Positions 17,428-26,344 of a stretch of 64,000 bases of DNA are shown one piece after another. Position numbers and translations under genes: made by a program. Under the pieces are notes generated by a model. That model was given only the letters and a program-made list of their open reading frames with translations. It did no database searches and had not been told where the DNA came from. Every line of letters starts with the position of its first letter. The first letter of the stretch is position 1. Source of the stretch: Mesorhizobium sp. WSM3862 (lineage in GTDB: Bacteria > Pseudomonadota > Alphaproteobacteria > Rhizobiales > Rhizobiaceae); assembly GCF_002294985.1 (NCBI RefSeq), contig NZ_NSGE01000002.1, positions 682,001 through 746,000 of the forward strand. Direction: 5' to 3'.

Positions 17428-18402
17428 CTAGACTGGCGTTTCCGATCTAGGCGCCAGCAGCCGCTCTGCTTCAGCCATAACTTCGGCCGGCGTGACTTTG
17501 CCGCCGGCGGGCGCCAGCAGTGTCGATGAATAGGGCCCGCGCGGGCCGGTCAGGCCGGGCTCCGTCGCCAGGAATATGGCGACGGTCGGCAGGCCGAAAG
17601 CGCTGGCGAGATGGGTGAGGCCGGTGTCGGCGCCGATGACGAGCGTCGACCGGCCGAGGATCGCGGCGACATCCGCTAGCAGCGATTTCGGAACCAGCAC
17701 CGTTTCCGGCACGGCGCCGGCGATCGCCTCGGCAACACGCTTCTCCGCTTCGTTCGACCAGGTGACGATCGGTGTAAATTGCTGCGACACCAATCGGCGC
17801 GCAGTATCGACCCAGTCTTCGACCGGCCATTTCTTGTCTTCGCGGCTGGTGCCGTGCAGCAGGAAAGCCGTTTTACCTTCGACGCCGGAAAGTCCGCCTG
17901 CCGGCGGCACTATGCCGGAGCTGAGCGTCGAGAGGTCCGCCTGATACCCCAGCGCCAGGCCGAACAGGCGTCTGGTGCGCTCGATGGCGTGCAACTCGCG
18001 CGGCACGGCGTATTTGCGCTCGTAAAGCAGCGTCGCCGAGGGCTCGCGGGCGCTGGAGCGGTCGAAGCCGGCGATCGGCGCGCCGGATTGCTTGGCGACC
18101 ACGGCCGATTTCAACAGCCCCTGTGCATCGATAACCAGGTCATAGCGGCGCGAGCGAAACGCACGTCGCAGGCCGGCCATCTCGCGCCATGTGCCGCGGT
18201 CGAACGGCTTCTTGCGCCAGCGCCGGATCGCCACCTTGTGGATGGTTCCGATCGCGGGATGCAAGGCGACGATGGCGGCAAAGGCCTCTTCCACGCACCA
18301 GTCGAAGCTTATGTCCGGGCGATTGCGGAGCGCGTCCTCGACGGCCGGGAAGGTGTGGATGACATCGCCCATCGATGACGTCTTGACGATGAGAACCCTC
18401 AT
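17428..18402 (-). CDS. waaC: lipopolysaccharide heptosyltransferase I
   Basis: The product has 324 residues of the GT9 family. The N terminus [24 protein letters not shown] and the inner motifs DLVIDAQGLLKSAV, FLLHGTSREDKKWP and GADTGLTHLASAFGLPTVAIF match WaaC, which adds the first L-glycero-D-manno-heptose to Kdo of the inner core at the cytoplasmic face of the inner membrane. The GADTGLTHLA loop binds ADP-heptose. The ATG overlaps the waaF stop (ATGA), and the order hldD-waaF-waaC forms one operon. Confidence 0.93.
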   Translation of the reverse strand: MRVLIVKTSSMGDVIHTFPAVEDALRNRPDISFDWCVEEAFAAIVALHPAIGTIHKVAIRRWRKKPFDRGTWREMAGLRRAFRSRRYDLVIDAQGLLKSAVVAKQSGAPIAGFDRSSAREPSATLLYERKYAVPRELHAIERTRRLFGLALGYQADLSTLSSGIVPPAGGLSGVEGKTAFLLHGTSREDKKWPVEDWVDTARRLVSQQFTPIVTWSNEAEKRVAEAIAGAVPETVLVPKSLLADVAAILGRSTLVIGADTGLTHLASAFGLPTVAIFLATEPGLTGPRGPYSSTLLAPAGGKVTPAEVMAEAERLLAPRSETPV

Positions 18403-19406
18403 GCGGCCGCAGGAATTTCAAGCAACCGGTCGGCGGCGGCGGCGACCCGCGCGACATCGAGCGTCTTAAGGCAGTTGAGATGGCCGAGCGGGCAGACCTT
18501 GCTGTGGCAGGGCGAGCAGGAGAGGTGCAGCCAGATCAGTTCCGAACGATCGGTCAGCGGCGGCGTGTTTTCGGGCGAGGTCGAGCCATAGACGGCGACG
18601 ATTGGCGTGTCGACGGCGGCGGCCACATGCATCAGCCCGCTGTCGTTCGAGACGGCTAGCTTCGCCGCGGCGATCAGATCGATGGCATCCTCCAGCTTCG
18701 TCCGGCCGGCAAGGTCGACGGCGCCCGGCGCAAGCCTCGCGATCTCGCCGGAGACCTCAGCGTCGTTCTTCGAGCCGAGCAAGGCGACGCCCAGGCCTTT
18801 TGCCATCATCCCGCGGGCTAGCTCAGCATAGTATTCGCTCGGCCAGCGCTTCGCCGGGCCGAACTCGGCGCCCGGCAACAGGGCGACGAATTCTTTTGCA
18901 CCCAGCCCGAACCGCGCCAGCAGATCGGCCTGATTGGCCACATCGACGGTGAGCTTCGGCGGGCGAAAAGTGCCGCCGCGCGCCAGGCCGAAATAGGCCT
19001 GAGCCGTGCGCCGCTTCACCGCATCGGGCAGCGGAACGATGTCGGTCAGCAGGCCGTAGCGCATTTCCCTCAGATGGCCGACGCGGCGCGGAATCCGGGC
19101 GAAGAACGGGATCAGCGCCGATTTCCAACTCCCCGGCAGCACATAGGCCATGTCGTAGCGGCCGCGCAGCAGGCGACCGAAGCGCCTGCGGCTGCGGAAT
19201 TCGAGCGTGCCGGGCATCAATGGAAAGTCGATCTGGGAGCGTATTTCGGGCATGCGTTTGACCAGGGGCGCTGCCCAAGACGGCGCGAGCACGTCGATCG
19301 CGGCATTCGGATGCTTTTCCTTCAGCGCCGTAAACAGGCACTGGGCCATCACCATGTCGCCCACCCAGCGTGGGCCGATCACGAGGATCGTTGGGCTTTC
19401 AGCCAT
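18399..19406 (-). CDS. waaF: lipopolysaccharide heptosyltransferase II
   Basis: The product has 335 residues of the GT9 family. [27 protein letters not shown] at the N terminus, [25 protein letters not shown], and [32 protein letters not shown] are typical of WaaF, which adds the second heptose of the inner core. A C-x4-C pair ([18 protein letters not shown] region) near the C terminus is also typical. Its start lies 28 bp inside the end of hldD and its stop overlaps waaC. Confidence 0.93.
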   Translation of the reverse strand: MAESPTILVIGPRWVGDMVMAQCLFTALKEKHPNAAIDVLAPSWAAPLVKRMPEIRSQIDFPLMPGTLEFRSRRRFGRLLRGRYDMAYVLPGSWKSALIPFFARIPRRVGHLREMRYGLLTDIVPLPDAVKRRTAQAYFGLARGGTFRPPKLTVDVANQADLLARFGLGAKEFVALLPGAEFGPAKRWPSEYYAELARGMMAKGLGVALLGSKNDAEVSGEIARLAPGAVDLAGRTKLEDAIDLIAAAKLAVSNDSGLMHVAAAVDTPIVAVYGSTSPENTPPLTDRSELIWLHLSCSPCHSKVCPLGHLNCLKTLDVARVAAAADRLLEIPAAA

Positions 19407-20329
19407 TGGACATAGTCTCTGACGCCGGTTTCGACGGTGCGGAACTGGCCATTGTAGCCGGCCGCGCGTAAGCGGGACATATCCGCCTCGGTAAAACTCT
19501 GATAGCTGCCCTTCAGGTGTTCGGGGAAGGGAACGAACTCGATCTCACCCTTGCCGAGCGTCTCGATTACCGTCTCGGCGATGGCGCGGAACGGCTGGGC
19601 GCGGCCGGTGCCGCAGTTGAAGATGCCGCTTGAGCCCCGCTTCCATAGCCACAGATTGACGTCGGCGACGTCGCCGACATGGATGAAGTCGCGGCTCTGC
19701 TCGCCGGGGCCGAACCCGCCATAGGCGCCGAACAGCTTCGGGTTCTGGCCCTGCTCGACCTGGTTGAACAAATGGAAGGCGACCGAGGCCATGGCGCCCT
19801 TATGCGCCTCGCGCGGCCCGTAGACGTTGAAATAGCGCAGGCCGGCGACCTGCGAGTGATCGGTGTCGAAGACATTGCGGCGGACATAGTCGTCGAACAG
19901 CTTCTTCGAATAGGCGTAGACGTTGAGTGGCCGTTCGAATTCGGGCTCTTCGCGAAACTCGCTGCCGCCGCCATAGACCGAAGCCGACGAGGCATAGAGG
20001 AAGGGCACGCGCAGTGCCAGGCAGGCGTGCAGCAGGCGCTTCGAATAAGCGTAGTTCACGTCCATCATGAACTTGCCGTTCCATTCGGTAGTGGTCGAGC
20101 AGGCGCCCTGATGGAAGACGGCGTCGATGCGGCCCAGCCTGCCATCCTCGAGCCGGGCCGGAAGCTCGTCCTTGTCGAGATAGTCGGCAATGCGGAGATC
20201 GGCCAGATTGGCAATCTTGTGGCCGTCGGTCAGATCGTCGACGACCAAGATATCGTCATGGCCTTCGGCATTCAGCGCGGCGACGATGTTGGAGCCGATC
20301 ATGCCGGCGCCGCCCGTGACGATGATCAT
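19379..20329 (-). CDS. hldD: ADP-L-glycero-D-manno-heptose 6-epimerase
   Basis: This 316-residue SDR-family epimerase has the NADP-binding [15 protein letters not shown] loop (residues 6-20), the substrate-site segment [26 protein letters not shown], the catalytic Y in [15 protein letters not shown], and [25 protein letters not shown], all diagnostic for HldD. It converts ADP-D-glycero- to ADP-L-glycero-D-manno-heptose, the donor used by WaaC and WaaF encoded directly downstream. Confidence 0.95.
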   Translation of the reverse strand: MIIVTGGAGMIGSNIVAALNAEGHDDILVVDDLTDGHKIANLADLRIADYLDKDELPARLEDGRLGRIDAVFHQGACSTTTEWNGKFMMDVNYAYSKRLLHACLALRVPFLYASSASVYGGGSEFREEPEFERPLNVYAYSKKLFDDYVRRNVFDTDHSQVAGLRYFNVYGPREAHKGAMASVAFHLFNQVEQGQNPKLFGAYGGFGPGEQSRDFIHVGDVADVNLWLWKRGSSGIFNCGTGRAQPFRAIAETVIETLGKGEIEFVPFPEHLKGSYQSFTEADMSRLRAAGYNGQFRTVETGVRDYVQWLKAQRSS

Positions 20330-20569
20330 CCTGGTGAGCCTTGTTTCGTTGCCGATTCCGGCCCTTATAGGGGAGGCGCGAGAGAGTGTCGATAAAAGGT
20401 CGCCGGTTGCGGAGCGTCGGCTACGACGAATGTAGGGATGGATCGGCAGAACGGCTCGCGAGATAAGCTCTGGCGCGCCGAACGATATGTCTTCAGTCGA
20501 AGCAAGCTATGGTGCCTTTGAGGGCCGTGGCATGAGCCGTCGGTGTGCGTTCTTGCCGTTGGTATAGCC

Positions 20570-21004
20570 ATGACATCCGATTTAAAGCCCGGCCTTCACT
20601 ACCTTCAAACCCTGCGGGTCGACGACTCCCTGACGGTTCCGGCCATGGCAACGGCCTTTGCGGGTTTCGCCGACATGCCGCCGGTTTTCGCCACCGCCTT
20701 CATGGTCGGCTTCATCGAATGGGCGTGCGTCGAGGCATTGCGTCCGTTCCTGAGCAGCCATGAGAGAACCGTCGGCACCCATGTCGACGTCAGCCATGTC
20801 GCAGCGACGCCCGTCGGCATGACCGTCACCGCCGATGTCGAGCTTGTCGCGGTGCAGGGGCGAAAGCTGCGCTTCAAGGTATCGTGCAGCGACGAGAATG
20901 GATTGATCGGCGAAGGTTTCCACGAGCGCGCGGTCGTCGACCATGACAAGTTCATGGCGCGTGTTCTTGCCAAATCAGGGCAGACCGGTTCGTCGCCACA
21001 GTGA
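20570..21004 (+). CDS. hotdog thioesterase of the FlK (fluoroacetyl-CoA thioesterase) family
   Basis: The product has 144 residues. Counting from the ATG at 20570, Thr42, Glu50 and His76 fall exactly where the catalytic triad of Streptomyces FlK lies, with Gly69 and Arg120 also conserved (MVGFIEWACVEAL, VGTHVDVSHVAATPVGM, FHERAVVDHDKF). The lid residue Phe36 of FlK, linked to fluoroacetyl-CoA selectivity, is Met36 here, while Phe33 is kept. A general short acyl-CoA thioesterase is therefore likelier than fluoroacetate defence. It is upstream of and codirectional with a LysE exporter gene. Confidence 0.82.
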   Translation: MTSDLKPGLHYLQTLRVDDSLTVPAMATAFAGFADMPPVFATAFMVGFIEWACVEALRPFLSSHERTVGTHVDVSHVAATPVGMTVTADVELVAVQGRKLRFKVSCSDENGLIGEGFHERAVVDHDKFMARVLAKSGQTGSSPQ

Positions 21005-21051
21005 GGCCGCAAAGCTCCCGCTTCAGTCGGCTCCTATCGTGAGGGATCAAG

Positions 21052-21684
21052 ATGCCGTCGACCGAACTGCTTATCGCCTTTTTCGTCACCACGGCTATCT
21101 TCGCCTACATTCCCGGACCGGCCATGCTCTATGCCGCCGCGCAGACCATGGCGCGCGGGCGTTGGTCGGGGCTGACGGCGGCGCTCGGCATCCATCTCGG
21201 CGGCTATGTCCATGTCCTTGCCGCCGCAACCGGACTGTCGGTGTTGTTCCATGCCGTGCCGCCGCTTTACATGGCGGTCAAACTTGTCGGCGCGCTGTAC
21301 CTGATCTGGCTCGGTGTTTCGCTGTTCCGCGCCAAGATCCAGGGAAACGGAACGCTTCCTGCCATCGAGCGAAAATCGGCGCGTCGCGCCTTTTTCGAAA
21401 GCATCACGGTCGAGGTGCTCAATCCCAAGACAGCAATCTTCTTCATGGCATTCCTGCCGCAGTTCATTGATGCCTCGGCGACCTTGCCGGTTTGGCTGCA
21501 GTTCGTGGTGCTGGGAACCATTGTCAACCTGATGTTCTCGTCGGCCGACATCGTTTGCGTCTTTCTCGCCGGCGCCATGATTGCGCGCCTGCGGCGCTCC
21601 GGTCGCGCGCAGCGCCTTATGCAGCGCGCAGGTGGCGCCGTGCTTGTCGGTCTCGGCGTCCATGTCGCCTTGCAGAAGAGCTGA
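21052..21684 (+). CDS. LysE/RhtB-family amino acid exporter
   Basis: The 210-residue membrane protein has about six hydrophobic segments and the LysE-type N-terminal signature (FFVTTAIFAYIPGPAMLYAAAQT, then GRWSGLTAALGIHLGGYVHVLAAATGLSVLF). FFESITVEVLNPKTAIFFMAFLPQFID is the second conserved region. It likely exports an amino acid or related compound. GAGGGA precedes the ATG. It lies 47 bp after the thioesterase gene, so cotranscription is possible. Confidence 0.88.
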   Translation: MPSTELLIAFFVTTAIFAYIPGPAMLYAAAQTMARGRWSGLTAALGIHLGGYVHVLAAATGLSVLFHAVPPLYMAVKLVGALYLIWLGVSLFRAKIQGNGTLPAIERKSARRAFFESITVEVLNPKTAIFFMAFLPQFIDASATLPVWLQFVVLGTIVNLMFSSADIVCVFLAGAMIARLRRSGRAQRLMQRAGGAVLVGLGVHVALQKS

Positions 21685-21836
21685 TCCGTCCGGCGCCTTG
21701 GCCGGTGCGCGTGCACCGGCCCGCCGTTGCGCTGGCCCCGATTGCGGTATATCGGCATCGCGAAGAATGAAGAGCGCCGCATTTCCGGCGCTGCAACCCC
21801 GATCAAGAACCGCCGTTCTCGGCACGCGCCAGTGAG

Positions 21837-23327
21837 ATGATCAAGCACCATCTGCCTTCCCCGGAGCCCTTGCATCGCACCATCGCCCACTTCGGCGAGG
21901 TCACCGTGCTGGTGGTCGGCGATTTCATCCTCGACCGTTTCGTCAACGGCGTCATCGAGCGGATCTCGCCTGAAGCGCCGATCCCGGTTCTGCATGGGCG
22001 GGGCGAGGTGGTGGCCCTGGGCGGCGCCGGCAACGTCGTTTCCAACATCGTTTCACTGGGCGGCGCCGCGATCCCGGTGTCCGTGATCGGCGCCGACCAG
22101 GCCGGCGACAATCTCATGCGCATGCTCGGCGATCTTGGCGCCGATACGGACGGCCTTGCACAGCGGCAGGACCGCATGACCTCGTCGAAGAGCCGCTTCA
22201 GCGCGCTTAACCAGCAGGTGCTGCGTTTCGACGAGGAGGAAATCAAACCGTTGTCCAGTGGCGAGCGGGCGACGCTTGTCGAGCATTTCCAGGCTGCCCT
22301 TGCGCGCGCCGATATCGTCATCCTGTCCGACTACGGCAAGGGCATCCTGCTCGACGGCGTGGCGGCCGAACTGATCGCGATCTGCCGCGATGCCGGAAAA
22401 CCGGTGCTGATCGACCCGAAGGGCCGCGACTATGCGCGCTATGCCGGGGCGACGGCGGTCACGCCCAACCGCAAGGAACTCGGCGAGGCGGTCGGACGCC
22501 CGGTCTTCGGCGATGACGAGATCGTCGCTGCGGCACGCGACCTGATCGCCGCGCATGACTTCGAGTTCATCGTCGCGACGCGCAGCGAAAAGGGCATGAG
22601 CGTGGTCACCGCGGAGGATGCCCGCCATATCTCCACGCAGGCGCGCGAAGTGTTCGACGTCTCCGGCGCCGGCGACACGGTCATCGCCACCTTCGCGCTG
22701 TCGCTCGCCGCGGGCGCCGACCGGGTGCAGGCTGCTACAATCGCCAACGCCGCCGGCGGCGTGGTCGTCGGCAAGCGGGGCACGGCGCGGCTGACAGTGG
22801 AGGAGCTTTCCGGCGCGCTGTTCCGCTCGCATGGACCGGTCGCCCACAAGGACGCCATTCTCGACGCCAATGCGGCGGCCAGGATGGTGGCGGCCTGGAA
22901 AGAGGAGGGGCTGTCGGTTGGCTTCACCAATGGCTGCTTCGACATCCTGCATGCCGGCCATGTCAGCCTGCTGCACGCCGCGCGCAGCCGATGCGACCGG
23001 CTGGTGCTCGGCTTGAACAGCGACGCCTCGGTGCGCCGGCTGAAAGGGCCCGGACGTCCGGTCAACGACCAGCACGACCGCGCCTGCGTGCTCGCGGCGC
23101 TCGCCTCGGTCGATGCCGTTGTCGTCTTCGAGGAAGACACGCCGCTCAAGCTGATCGAGGCGCTTCTGCCCGACATTCTGGTCAAGGGCGCGGATTACAC
23201 GATCGAGACCGTGGTCGGCGCCGACGTGGTGCAGAACGCGGGCGGGCGTGTGGTGCTGGTCGACCTCGTCGCCGGCAAGAGCACCACCAAAACCATCGGC
23301 AAGCTGCGCGCCGGCGGCGCGAATTGA
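21837..23327 (+). CDS. hldE: bifunctional heptose-7-phosphate kinase / heptose-1-phosphate adenylyltransferase
   Basis: The protein has 496 residues. Residues 1-320 are a PfkB-type kinase (VVALGGAGNVVSNIVSLGG; ATP/anion hole DVSGAGDTVIATFAL with the catalytic Asp). Residues 345-496 are a cytidylyltransferase-like domain (SVGFTNGCFDILHAGHVSLLHAA with the HxGH motif, and KGADYTIETVVGADVV). It phosphorylates D-glycero-D-manno-heptose-7-P and later adenylylates the 1-phosphate. gmhA starts eight bases downstream and gmhB follows, so the three encode consecutive steps. Confidence 0.96.
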   Translation: MIKHHLPSPEPLHRTIAHFGEVTVLVVGDFILDRFVNGVIERISPEAPIPVLHGRGEVVALGGAGNVVSNIVSLGGAAIPVSVIGADQAGDNLMRMLGDLGADTDGLAQRQDRMTSSKSRFSALNQQVLRFDEEEIKPLSSGERATLVEHFQAALARADIVILSDYGKGILLDGVAAELIAICRDAGKPVLIDPKGRDYARYAGATAVTPNRKELGEAVGRPVFGDDEIVAAARDLIAAHDFEFIVATRSEKGMSVVTAEDARHISTQAREVFDVSGAGDTVIATFALSLAAGADRVQAATIANAAGGVVVGKRGTARLTVEELSGALFRSHGPVAHKDAILDANAAARMVAAWKEEGLSVGFTNGCFDILHAGHVSLLHAARSRCDRLVLGLNSDASVRRLKGPGRPVNDQHDRACVLAALASVDAVVVFEEDTPLKLIEALLPDILVKGADYTIETVVGADVVQNAGGRVVLVDLVAGKSTTKTIGKLRAGGAN

Positions 23328-23334
23328 GGGTTTC

Positions 23335-23907
23335 ATGTCCGAGCTGAACGACTATCTGGTCCGCTCCGCGGCGGCGATCTCGGCAATGGTCGAGCGCGAT
23401 CTCACCGGCGAGATGGAGCGCGCGGTGAGCGCGGTCGTGAAGGCGCTGTCACGCGGCAAGGCGCTGCTGATCTGCGGCAATGGCGGCTCGGCGAGCGACG
23501 CCATCCACATCGCCGGCGAACTGGTCGGCCGGTTCCTGAAGGAGCGCAAGGCCTACAATGTCATCGCGCTGCCGGCCAATGCGGCGGTGCTGACCGCCTG
23601 GGGCAACGATTACGGCTTCGACACCGTCTTCTCACGCCAGGTCGAGGCGCATGGGTCGGAAGGCGCGGTATTGCTCGCTATCTCCACCAGCGGCAATTCG
23701 CCGAGCATCCTTGCCGCCGCCGAGCAGGCGCGGGCCATGGGCATGACGGTGATCAGCCTCACCGGCGACACCGGCGGCAAGCTCAAGCCGCTCACAGACA
23801 TCTTGCTCAGCGTGCCGTCGACCTCGACGCCGATCATCCAGCAGGGGCATCTCTGCCTCTATCACCACCTGTGCGAGGCGGTCGAAGCGCGTCTCAGCAA
23901 TGGCTGA
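23335..23907 (+). CDS. gmhA: sedoheptulose-7-phosphate isomerase
   Basis: The product has 190 residues with a SIS fold. LLICGNGGSASDAIHIAGELVGRFLKER, ALPANAAVLTAWGNDYGFDTVFSRQVEA and LLAISTSGNSPSILAAAEQAR are the GmhA active-site segments, and IIQQGHLCLYHHLCEAVE supplies the C-terminal His/Gln zinc and catalytic residues. It makes D-glycero-D-manno-heptose-7-P, the HldE substrate. I start at the ATG at 23335, just after the hldE stop; the gene overlaps gmhB by eight bases. Confidence 0.95.
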   Translation: MSELNDYLVRSAAAISAMVERDLTGEMERAVSAVVKALSRGKALLICGNGGSASDAIHIAGELVGRFLKERKAYNVIALPANAAVLTAWGNDYGFDTVFSRQVEAHGSEGAVLLAISTSGNSPSILAAAEQARAMGMTVISLTGDTGGKLKPLTDILLSVPSTSTPIIQQGHLCLYHHLCEAVEARLSNG

Positions 23908-24532
23908 CCGCGAAGGGGATTTTCCGCTCGTCGAGCCCGGCCTGTGGATCGAGCGGATTGGCGCCAAGGCGTTTCCGGCTGGCCTGCCGGCACTGTTTCT
24001 AGACCGTGACGGCACCATCAATATCGATACCGGCTATCCTGACGATCCGGACGCCATGGTGCTGCGCGACGGTATCGCGCCTGCCATAGAAGCCGCGAAT
24101 CGGCGCGGCATTCCGGTCATCCTCATCACTAATCAGTCCGGTATCGCGCGCGGCTATTTTGGCTGGGATGCCTTCGCCCGGGTTAATCAGCGGGTGCTCG
24201 AACTGCTTGCCGAGAAGAACGCAGCCGTCGACATGGTGCTGGCCTGCGCCTACCACGAGGCCGGTTCGGGCCCGCTGGCGATCGCCGATCATCCGATGCG
24301 CAAGCCCAATCCGGGCATGCTGCTCGAGGCAGGGCGCCGCCTCGGCCTCGATCTCAAGCGATCGCTGATCGTCGGCGACAAGCCGGCCGACATGGAAGCA
24401 GGACAGCGCGCCGGCCTCGAGCGCGGCTGGCTTGTCGATGGCGAAGCCACACCGATGGGCGGCTTTTCCGTTTTGCCGCTGCGCGATGTGCGGGACCTGG
24501 AAGGTCTGCTCACCGCGATACGATCGCAATGA
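23900..24532 (+). CDS. gmhB: D-glycero-beta-D-manno-heptose-1,7-bisphosphate 7-phosphatase
   Basis: This 210-residue HAD-superfamily phosphatase has the nucleophile motif FLDRDGTINIDTGY, motif II LITNQSGIARGYF, the histidinol-phosphatase-like loop, motif III in RKPNPGMLLEAGRRLGLDLKRSLIVGDKPADMEAGQRAG. The zinc-loop cysteines of E. coli GmhB are only partly present (ACAYHEAGSG). It removes the 7-phosphate between the two HldE steps. The start overlaps the gmhA end, so translation is coupled. Confidence 0.92.
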   Translation: MADREGDFPLVEPGLWIERIGAKAFPAGLPALFLDRDGTINIDTGYPDDPDAMVLRDGIAPAIEAANRRGIPVILITNQSGIARGYFGWDAFARVNQRVLELLAEKNAAVDMVLACAYHEAGSGPLAIADHPMRKPNPGMLLEAGRRLGLDLKRSLIVGDKPADMEAGQRAGLERGWLVDGEATPMGGFSVLPLRDVRDLEGLLTAIRSQ

Positions 24533-24562
24533 TCGCGGATTGATTCAAAATTGAGCGCCAAA

Positions 24563-24580
24563 CCGCTGTTTTTCCAGCGG
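24563..24580. terminator. weak hairpin between gmhB and the Lrp gene
   Basis: CCGCTG (24563-24568) and CAGCGG (24575-24580) pair across a T-rich loop in the short gap between two convergent genes. There is no clear T-run after the stem, so terminator function is uncertain. Confidence 0.3.
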
Positions 24581-24600
24581 CTTCACCGGAAGCCGGCGCA

Positions 24601-25077
24601 TTAAGCCGGAAAGGCGACCAGCCCCTCATCCTTGACCCGGCGGATGGTCAGCGCGGTGCGCACCGTGTCGACATTGGGCGCCGAGGCGAGCTCCTCGATG
24701 ACGAAGGTCTGGAAGGTGCCAAGGTCGCTTGCCACGCAATGCAGCAGGAAATCGGACTCGCCCGACACCATCCAGGCATCGCGAACGATCGGCCAGCCCC
24801 TCGTCCGCTCGGCAAAAGCCTTGAGCTCGGCGTCGGCCTGATGGTGCAGGCCAATCAGGCAGAAGGCGACGACATCCATGCCGAGCGCCGGCGCATTGAG
24901 GAGCGCACGGTAACCGCGGATGATGCCGGCCTCTTCCAGTCGCCTGACGCGGCGCAGGCAAGGCGGCGCCGAGATGCCGACGCGGCCGGACAACTCGACA
25001 TTGGTCATACGACCGTCACTCTGCAGCTCTCGCAGGATCTTCCAGTCGATGGCGTCGAGATCGGCTTTGAGCGGCAT
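24601..25077 (-). CDS. Lrp/AsnC-family transcriptional regulator
   Basis: The 158-residue product starts at the ATG at 25077 (MPLKADLDAIDWKILRELQSDGR). The N-terminal HTH reads MTNVELSGRVGISAPPCLRRVRRLEEAGIIRGYRA. The C-terminal RAM/ligand domain includes VVAFCLIGLHHQ and AWMVSGESDFLLHCVASDL. Such regulators respond to amino acids; the targets are not visible. It is divergent from trxB. Confidence 0.92.
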   Translation of the reverse strand: MPLKADLDAIDWKILRELQSDGRMTNVELSGRVGISAPPCLRRVRRLEEAGIIRGYRALLNAPALGMDVVAFCLIGLHHQADAELKAFAERTRGWPIVRDAWMVSGESDFLLHCVASDLGTFQTFVIEELASAPNVDTVRTALTIRRVKDEGLVAFPA

Positions 25078-25297
25078 GATCGGCTTTCGCGCAAGAATCT
25101 TTCGCGATTTTGTAATTTGGTTTCGCGCGCGAGGCCATCCCTTTGCGATGATTTTTCTGCAACTGGCTGCGATATGGCCCTGTATACCACTATGAAGCTT
25201 TCCGGGGACGAAGGCCAAGCTGCCTTGCTGGCTTGGCGGGCAGCACTTACATTACCGGCAACAAAACCACGGCCCTCGCGCCGCAGGGGACTTTTTC

Positions 25298-26272
25298 ATG
25301 AACACCAAACACGCGCCCGTTCTCATCATCGGCTCCGGGCCGGCCGGCTACACCGCGGCGATCTATGCCGCCCGCGCCATGCTGAAGCCGATGCTTGTCG
25401 CCGGCCTGCAGCAGGGCGGTCAGTTGATGATCACCACCGACGTCGAAAACTATCCGGGCTTCGCCGATCCGATCCAGGGCCCCTGGCTGATGGAGCAGAT
25501 GCTCAAGCAGGCCGAGCATGTCGGCACCGAGATCGTCAACGACATCATCACCGAGGTCGACCTCAATGTGCGGCCGTTTCGCGCCACCGGCGATTCCGGC
25601 ACCGTCTACACCGCCGACGCTTTGATCATCGCCACCGGCGCGCAAGCCAAGTGGCTGGGTATCCCGTCCGAGCAGACGTTCATGGGCTTCGGCGTCTCGG
25701 CCTGCGCCACCTGCGACGGCTTCTTCTATCGCGGCAAGGATGTCGCCGTGGTCGGCGGCGGCAATTCGGCGGTGGAGGAGGCGCTCTACCTCGCCAACCT
25801 CGCCAAGAGCGTCACCGTGATTCACCGCCGCAACGATTTCCGCGCCGAGCGTATCCTGCGCGAGCGGCTGTTCAAGAAGGACAATGTCCGCATCATCTGG
25901 GATACCGTCGTCGACGAGATCACCGGGCAGCCGGGCAAGGCACCGCTGCCGCCTTCGGTCGACGGCTTGAAGCTGCGCAATGTGGTGACGGGCGAAGTGT
26001 CGCGGCTGCAGGTCGATGGCGTCTTTGTCGCGATCGGCCATGCGCCGGCGGTCGAGCTTTTCATCGGCAAGCTGAAGCAGAAGCCGAACGGCTATCTGTG
26101 GACGGCGCCCGATTCGACCCGTACCGACGTTCCCGGCGTTTTCGCCGCCGGCGACGTCACCGACGATGTCTACCGGCAAGCGGTTACAGCTGCCGGGCTC
26201 GGTTGCATGGCCGCGCTCGAGGCGGAGAAATATCTGGCGGGGATCGAGGTTCACCGCGAAGCGGCGGAATAA
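25298..26272 (+). CDS. trxB: thioredoxin-disulfide reductase
   Basis: The 324-residue flavoprotein has FAD-binding IIGSGPAGYTAAIYAAR (residues 10-26), redox-active C136-A-T-C139 followed by DG, the NADPH-binding VAVVGGGNSAVEEALYL, and VFAAGDVTDDVYRQAVTAAGLGCMAA at the C terminus. It reduces thioredoxin with NADPH. It lies 72 bp upstream of an LsrB/VtlR-type regulator gene. Confidence 0.97.
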   Translation: MNTKHAPVLIIGSGPAGYTAAIYAARAMLKPMLVAGLQQGGQLMITTDVENYPGFADPIQGPWLMEQMLKQAEHVGTEIVNDIITEVDLNVRPFRATGDSGTVYTADALIIATGAQAKWLGIPSEQTFMGFGVSACATCDGFFYRGKDVAVVGGGNSAVEEALYLANLAKSVTVIHRRNDFRAERILRERLFKKDNVRIIWDTVVDEITGQPGKAPLPPSVDGLKLRNVVTGEVSRLQVDGVFVAIGHAPAVELFIGKLKQKPNGYLWTAPDSTRTDVPGVFAAGDVTDDVYRQAVTAAGLGCMAALEAEKYLAGIEVHREAAE

Positions 26273-26344
26273 TCGATCGGCTGAAAAAAGCCGTTTAAAA
26301 GCCTGATTTTTCATTCAGACGCCAAAGGCAACACGAGGGGAATC

